A stretch of 64,000 nucleotides of DNA from Anthoceros angustus (Eukaryota > Streptophyta > Anthocerotopsida > Anthocerotales > Anthocerotaceae), in NCBI GenBank assembly GCA_010909165.1, contig VJWM01000220.1:186001-250000 (forward strand), given 5' to 3'. Under the pieces are notes generated by a model. The model did not search any database and had not been told where the DNA came from. It saw nothing but the letters and a program-made list of their open reading frames with translations. The position numbers were made by a program, and so were the translations under genes. Within the stretch, counting starts at the first letter, position 1. Every line of letters begins with the position of its first letter. This document shows, in pieces, positions 58,181 through 64,000 of this stretch.

Positions 58181-59093
58181 CCGGCCGGGCAAGAAGGAGG
58201 AGCCCCTTCGACTTACGCTTAGGGGAGCAGAATGGTGGCCCCACCGGGCGGACCTGTGGAGGCCAGGGAGGATGACGCCGTGGTAACGGGTCGATCACGC
58301 CAGAGCCCAACCCGGCTGTGATTCCGGGAGAGGAGGGGCCCCGCCACGGATCATCCGATTGGGTGCACCACAACCGCTGTGACGGGGATTGACCACCCAT
58401 TCCGAGGCGGGCCTGTGACCTTCCCACCACACGGCGAAGGAGATAGGGGAGGATAGGCGGCCGATTAGGTATACCGAGTCACACGTGTGGGGGTAATAAA
58501 GACGCCACCTTGGGCGCAGATAAGAGGGGCCGAGCCTAGTAAAGCATCTTTCTTGGTGTTGATGCGCGTTCTTGCACCTTTGTGAGTCTTCTTGCTAACG
58601 TGAGTCCCGAGTCACCGAAAGGTGCACGACCCGGGAGATTGATCAAGGTCCCGTGACGACTTAACGCTGTGGTGTGTGCGGGGAAGGGTGACCGCGTGCC
58701 CCGAGCCGCGGTCCGACAACCGACTGAACGCGTGAGCCGGAGGAACTCCGGAGGTGGTAGAGCCCGGACGAGAGGCCCGGAACGACGAGGAGGTCCGGAT
58801 CACAGAACCCGCGCTTTTTCTAAGATCAAGAGTGTAGCGTGAGAGGAGAGAGGAAAGGACCGATGCGTGAGGATGTATGTGAACGATACGGACGCGAACG
58901 GGTCCTAAACGCTTGGCCATACCGGCTCACGTGAACGCTAGAGTAGTTAGAGTATGTGTGTGCCGAGACCGAACGAGCTAAGGACGGTAAGAATCACCAA
59001 ACGCGTAAACGGGCCTATCATTCCTTTGGGAACGGACTTCTTCCTACAACGACACGGATTGTGCGCCGGCCATCAAGAAAAGTCCCGCCACAT
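58181..59093 (+). mobile_element. 3' part of the Ty3 LTR
   Basis: A polyadenylation-like ggtaataaagacgcc (58,492) followed by agataagagg and gagtcccgagtcacc, running to gtcccgccacat just before the primer-binding site. The LTR start was not found. Confidence 0.55.
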
Positions 59094-59115
59094 TTTGGCG
59101 CGCCGGGAATGAAAT
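59094..59115 (+). promoter_or_regulatory. Ty3 primer-binding site
   Basis: ttggcgcgccgggaatga resembles the TGGCGCCG...GGGGA primer-binding site of plant Ty3 elements, with extra or missing bases at the GC core. Its place between LTR and gag fits. Confidence 0.55.
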
Positions 59116-60660
59116 CGGTCTGTGGTGCCGCAGCCCTTAGGAAGAGAAGGTAAGTGAATGCGTGGCGGTCGAGCGGCGGTCAAGAGTGAACCGCCGGAGG
59201 ATCGGACGTGGTCACCTCGCGTGCTCTCCGAGCCGTGAGAGGAGAGACGCCAAACCCAACGAGAGAGCACCGCCGATCGAGGAGGGAGAACGTGGTCGAA
59301 TTGTCGACCAAGACGAGTACGGGTACAGGGACGCCAACGGAAGAAGGTAGGACCCACGCCTAACCCATCGATGGCGCAGCCATGGCCCCTACCGACCAAA
59401 CAAGCGATCTATATTCGGAGGAAGAAGGAGCGGATGCGAGACCTTTGTGGAGGACTTCGTGTCCAAAGCCAACTTCAACGGAGAGGGAGTCGACGCTCAT
59501 CCAAATTTTCCAAGGGGTTCTCCGAGGACACCGCTCAATGGTATCGGAGAAAGTACCGACCACCGGAGAATGCCCCACCCGCCTGCTTGAAGCTTTGAAA
59601 ATGCCTTCTTAGAACGGTTTCGAGGGATCACCGTGAGGGGTATGTATTATCAAAGTTGGAAAATCAAGCGAGGAAGAAGGAGAAGCCGGGCTCAGACATC
59701 GAGCGGTTCTATGCCCCGAGGGATCGCATCCAACCCATACCACGATGCAAGCGACGGTGGTTCGCGGCCGGTCTAGCCAAACCCATGGCTGTGCACGCCC
59801 CGCCGCTAGCCGAGAAGGACGTGGCAAGGCGGTCGAGCGGCCGAAAACTACGAGGAATCGCTACATCGAGGATAAAGAACCGCTCAAGGAGGCAAGAAGA
59901 AGAAGAAGAAACGGGTTCGACTGAGGAGGAAGAGTCTTCGAGGAGGAGGAAGACCAATCGAGGTGTCTGAGGAGGAGCAGTCGTCAAGAAGAGACGGAGG
60001 TCTCTAGCGAGGAAGAGTATCCCGCAAGAAGAAGAGCAAGAAGGCCCCGCTAAAAAGAAGGTGGTAAGAAGGAGGTGGTGACACCAAAGACCGTCCGAGA
60101 AGCTCCACGACCCGACTCAAAGGAGGTAGCAGTCCGCGGGAGGACCGGAAAAGTGATAAAGAGAGTAGAGGACCGCGATAAACTGTTAAGGACCGAGAGC
60201 GCGGAAAACACCGACCACGGCGAACGATCTCGTGCCGTGCAATACACGGCCATTCGAAGTCCAACCGCCTCAAGGCCGGCATCAAGTGGACTACGAATAC
60301 GAGGAGGAGGCCGAGGAGCAATGGGAAGAGGCCTATCATGTGAAGCCCCTCCGGGCCGCGATATCCCAAAACCATGTATCCGCCAACCGGAGGTCCGCTA
60401 CAACGAGCCCCACCGATGCAAAGACCGCATGGGAGCCCTTCGTATCCTCCGACGGCCGTGGTCTGGAACTGCGAATCTCGCCATTACTCCAACGCGTGTC
60501 CGCACTCCAACGAGGTGGTAATGGGGACTTGTGGTGGCGATCGCAAGGCCGGGCATATGTGCAAGACGCTATGTCCCAACCCCGCACAAGGAGACGACAT
60601 ATGCCACACCAAGCGGAGAACTCGACCACCAACGCCACCTCCTAAGACGCACACGGCAAG
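59116..60660 (+). pseudogene. Ty3/gypsy gag relic with zinc knuckle
   Basis: Reading across frames, near 59,440-59,760: LIQIFQGVLRG, GFSEDTAQWYRRKY, RLLEALKMPS and EKPGSDIERFYAPRDRIQPI are the retrotransposon gag block ('F....D.A..WY', 'L..AF...F', 'E....F...'). An acidic/Lys-rich stretch follows (59,880-60,060). VVWNCESRHYSNACP near 60,460 fits a CCHC zinc knuckle with gaps (CxxCxxxxHxxxxC expected). The frame changes about every 100-200 nt, often at CG-rich points. Confidence 0.7.
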
Positions 60661-60954
60661 TCAAGATGCTCCATGGAGTGGGAAGAGATTCCCAGGTACG
60701 CGAGATGGAAAAGAACAAGAAGGTACTGGGGTGTCGAAAGGAAGGGAGTGTGGAAATCTTGAGGTGTCTACTGAGTCAAGGAAGGAGCGACGAGAAAGGC
60801 GCCATTGAAGAAGAACAAGATCGAGGAAAAGCGCCACTCCGAGGAAGGCAATCAAACCAGCAGAGGATCCGACCGATGAAGGAGGGCTGGACGGCTCACG
60901 AGGGATTACCCAAGGAAGTTCTCCTGTGACAGAGAAGGGAACGCCTCCCGCGAC

Positions 60955-62410
60955 GGCGACGTTAGCTTCCACCGGACGTAGTCCGGAGGTGACCGAGATG
61001 TTGCAGGAGGAAATGCGCAAGCATCCGGAGAATACCGTAACACGGGTGACCCGGGAGAGGATGAGGACGCAGCAGCAGGATCCTCGATTGGGGTAGAAGC
61101 CTCGCCTTTAATGTGGCGACCGATGATGAATCGCAGACCTGTGTCCTTTCGATACCGCCGAGGGATAACCCAAATACCGGCAAGAGGTCCGCTGGCCGTT
61201 AGGGGAAACCCAGCCATGAGCACCAAAGCCGTGAAGGGTAGCACATGGAAGTGAGGGTGGTGTCCCATACGACCTGGGGCGCCAGTGGTACAAGTGGAGA
61301 TTGGATGTATCATCAAGGATGTACTGCTGGACACGGGTCCGAGTCAACCTCATCAGCCACGACGAAAATTGGGCTTCACATCCTTCAACCTCAACGAAGA
61401 CTCGAGAATGGCGTATATGTCAAGAAGAGATCCGGGAGTTAACCGAGTCTTGGCCACCATAGCCGCACCCTACAAACCGGATTTTGTTGTGATCAAACCG
61501 CCGGACCATTAGGGTATGAGGTGTTGTCTGCCATGGTTGGCCTGCATAAGCTACACTTTGGAAGGAAGGAGATTCACTTCAAGCCGTGGACTGGGACCCT
61601 AAGGTGCGAGAAGGGAGGGTTGCTATCACCGGAGCAAGGACACCTATTGTGGGGAAACCGTGAGCACTACGAAGGGTATACCTCGGAGGACTCCACGGCG
61701 ACGTTAGCTTCCACGAGTCCGGAGGTGACCGAGATGTTGCAGGAGGCGCAAGCATCCGGAGAATACCGTAACACTAAGTGACCCGGGAGAGGATGAGGAC
61801 GCAGCAGCAGGATCCTCGATTGGGGTAGAAGCCTCCCTTTAATGTGGCGACCGATGATGAATCGCAGACCTTGTGTCCTTTCGACACCGCCGAGGGATAA
61901 CCCAAATACCGGCAAGAGGTCCGGCTGCCGTTAGGGGAAACCCACCGAGCACCAAAGCCGTGAAGGGTAGCAGTGGAAGTGAGGGTGGTGTCCCATACGA
62001 CCTGTGGCGCCAAAGTGGAGATTGGATGTATCATCAAGGATGTACTGGACACGGGTCCGAGTCAACCTCATCACCGAAGCCACCACGAAAATTGGGCTTC
62101 ACATCCTTCAACCTCAACGAAGACTCGAGAATGGCGTATATGTCAAGAAGAGATCCGGGGAGTTAACCGAGTCTTGGCCACCATAGCCGCACCCTACAAA
62201 CCGGATTTTGTTGTGATCAAACCGCCGGACCATTAGGGTATGAGGTGTTGTCGGGCCATGGCCGGGTTGGCCTGCAGCTACACTTTGGAAGGAAGGAGAT
62301 TCACTTCAAGCCGGTGGACCGGGACCCTAAGGTGCGAGAAGGGAGGGTTGCTATCACCGGAGCAAGGACACCTATTGTGGGGAAACCGTGAGCACAAGGG
62401 TATACCTCGG
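60955..62410 (+). pseudogene. Ty3 protease region, tandem duplicate of about 740 bp
   Basis: VEIGCIIKDVLLDTG (61,290-61,335) carries the retropepsin-type DTG. A second copy, VEIGCIIKDV then LDTGPS, is at 62,010-62,055. The two units (60,957-61,690 and 61,697-62,410) share long identical runs, such as gacgttagcttccac at the start and gaatggcgtatatgtcaaga, and differ by short gaps. A normal element has one protease. Confidence 0.8.
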
Positions 62411-63640
62411 AGGACTCCAATCCGACGAACAAGATAGCTCCGAGGAGGCGTACCCTTTCGCCAAGATCCGCTGGTCCGAGGAGGAGATGGACTACCGCCG
62501 GGATGCCTTTGGTGCGGAAGTGATTGATTGTTTTCGAGTAAACGCCACAACGGGGCTGGAGGAAGGAAGTGAAGAGGAGGTCGGACCAGCACAAGGGGGA
62601 GACAGCGAAGAGTCGGACCAAGGAAAAGCGGACATCGAAGGAGTAACACGATTCACCTCCGACGAGCTCTTCAGAGAATGGGGATGCGAGGACGATCCCC
62701 GAGAGGAGGACGAGGGGTTTGGACGCAATGAGGCAAAGACGAACGGAGACGGTGAACCCGGACGACGTGGAAGAAGTGGAGGTCCGCCAGCCTCAAGTTT
62801 AAGAAAGGCATGCCTCCTGACCAAGGAAGGACTAAAGCACTGGGGAGTTTTATGGTGTTCGCCTTCAAGGTCACGGACATGAAGGGCATTCAAGAAGTGG
62901 GAGAGCATAAGATCGATTTGAAGCCGTGAGCGTGCCACCCGAATCCGACAATACAAGCTCAACCCCAAGTATTCGATCAAGGTGAAGGAGGTCCTTGATA
63001 AGTACCGGAGGCAGACATCATTTTCCCCATCGTCAGCGAGTGGGTCGCTACCGATTGTGGTGGTTCCCAAGAAACACCAAACAAATTCGGTATGCCAAGA
63101 TTGAGGAAGCTCAACGAACGGAGAAGGACCACTTCGATGCCATTCAGACTACATTTTGGACAAGGTGGTGGACGGACTACTTACTCCTTCCTCGGATGGC
63201 TACTCCGGATATAACCAATTGCACCTAAGGGAGTTTGACCGACAAGACGACCTTCACTACGGAGTGGGGTACGCTTGCCTACAAGAGAAGTGCCTTTGGG
63301 ATGACCGAGCGCTGTGGTCGCTCATGCGTATGGTGACCAACGCCTTCCGTGACTTCGAGGGACTTCATGGAGATATTCTGGATGATTTTGTGTGCATGGG
63401 GAGCAGGACAAACACCTTGGGCATCTAAGAAGGTGCTTGAGCGCCGCCGAGACTCAATTGAGCCTACACCCGAGAAATGCTACTTTGGAATGACGGAGGG
63501 AATCTTGTCGATGTCCGCTGGAATCGAGGTGGACCAGACAAGGTCCGGTCATCCGCCTCCACCGACGAACCTAAAGGAGCCGAGAGGTTTCGAATGGTGG
63601 GATACTACCGCCGGTTTATTAAGGACTTTGCTAAGAGGGC
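62411..63640 (+). pseudogene. Ty3 reverse transcriptase relic
   Basis: A linker with an acidic stretch (62,388-62,880) leads into RT: YKLNPKYSIKVKEV (62,955), a frame shift, then IFPIVSEWVA-like and VVVPKKHQTN pieces (63,030-63,090), KDHFDAIQTTFW (63,127), SDGYSGYNQLHL (63,190-63,228), LDDFVCMGS near 63,385 where the catalytic Y/F-x-DD motif is expected, and LKEPRGFEWW... (63,570) from the post-RT block. Order and spacing fit Ty3 RT. No single frame spans it. Confidence 0.75.
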
Positions 63641-64000
63641 GCTAAGTTGATGTAATTCATGGAAGGAGGAGGTTTGGACCGTCAGGAGCGAGAGGAGGCC
63701 TTCGGATTTACGTAACACCTTGGTAAGCGCAGTTCTAAGAGGACCGGATCGAGCAGAAATTTCATGTGTATGTAGATGTGTCCGCTTTTGCTATCGGAGT
63801 AGCCGAGCCGATGGACGACAAGCGGGATTATCCCGTATACTACTACCGGACGACTCACCCACGCTGAACGAAAATACACAACTACAGAGCGCCAAGCACC
63901 GGGTATGGTATATGCCAAGAAATTCGACACTACCTACTACCTGTGAGTTTGTGTTCTATGTAGACCACTTTGCGTCAAGCATCCGGTGAATAAGACGGAC
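63641..64000 (+). pseudogene. Ty3 RNase H relic, cut by the window end
   Basis: EKFHVYVDVSAFAIGVAEP-like sequence (63,757-63,812, across a shift), then DYPVYYYRTTH, a block matching 'RNYTTTERE', and YLLPVSFVFYVDHFALR near the end match the RT-linked RNase H of gypsy polyproteins. The element continues past 64,000, where integrase would be expected. Confidence 0.75.

Noticed and set aside
1-64000. tRNA and rRNA genes
   Set aside because: No cloverleaf-type or rRNA-conserved sequence was noticed by eye; a covariance-model scan would be the proper test.

Overview
This window is nuclear DNA of a land plant. The genes carry GT-AG introns, and they encode plant families: an APX6-type peroxidase, a TAXIMIN-type peptide and a plastid-targeted methyltransferase. 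Around them lie Ty1/copia, Ty3/gypsy and CACTA (En/Spm) elements. The introns I could measure are short (about 77-153 nt) and the genes are tightly packed. Together with the PPR-derived fragments this leans towards a seed-free plant (bryophyte or lycophyte), but that placement is a low-confidence inference.

Layout. Positions 1-10,800 form a gene island with five recognisable genes plus one uncharacterised one: APX6-like peroxidase (-), acidic/Q-rich hypothetical protein (+), SAM-dependent methyltransferase (-), Maf-like nucleotide pyrophosphatase (+), TAXIMIN-like peptide (+) and an F-box protein (-). Their reading frames are intact once canonical introns are removed. Positions 10,800-12,640 are AT-rich spacer. 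From 12,840 onward the window is transposable-element DNA: an LTR-like piece, a decayed minus-strand copia element (13,424-15,334), unassigned sequence, and a GC-rich segment up to 18,604.

The main object is a candidate 37.3-kb CACTA transposon (18,605-55,897). It starts with CACTACAAG, ends with TTTTCTTGTAGTG, and is bracketed by the trinucleotide ttt on both sides. It contains subterminal arrays of gttgtaaa/tttacaac motifs, a minus-strand TNP2-type transposase relic (about 41,455-44,500), an unassigned plus-strand ORF (52,271), and a 21-kb nested repeat array. That array holds multiple copies of captured host gene fragments: pentatricopeptide-repeat (PPR) pieces on the minus strand and cytochrome P450 pieces on the plus strand. 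To its right lies GC-rich sequence and then a Ty3/gypsy element (LTR end, primer-binding site near 59,094, gag, protease in tandem duplicate, RT, RNase H) that runs off the window.

A caution for all coding calls in the TE part: repeat copies differ mainly by tiny indels and clustered changes at CG and CNG motifs, while neighbouring AT-rich stretches are identical. Frames break at those places. This may be a consensus artefact over methylated DNA rather than, or as well as, true decay.
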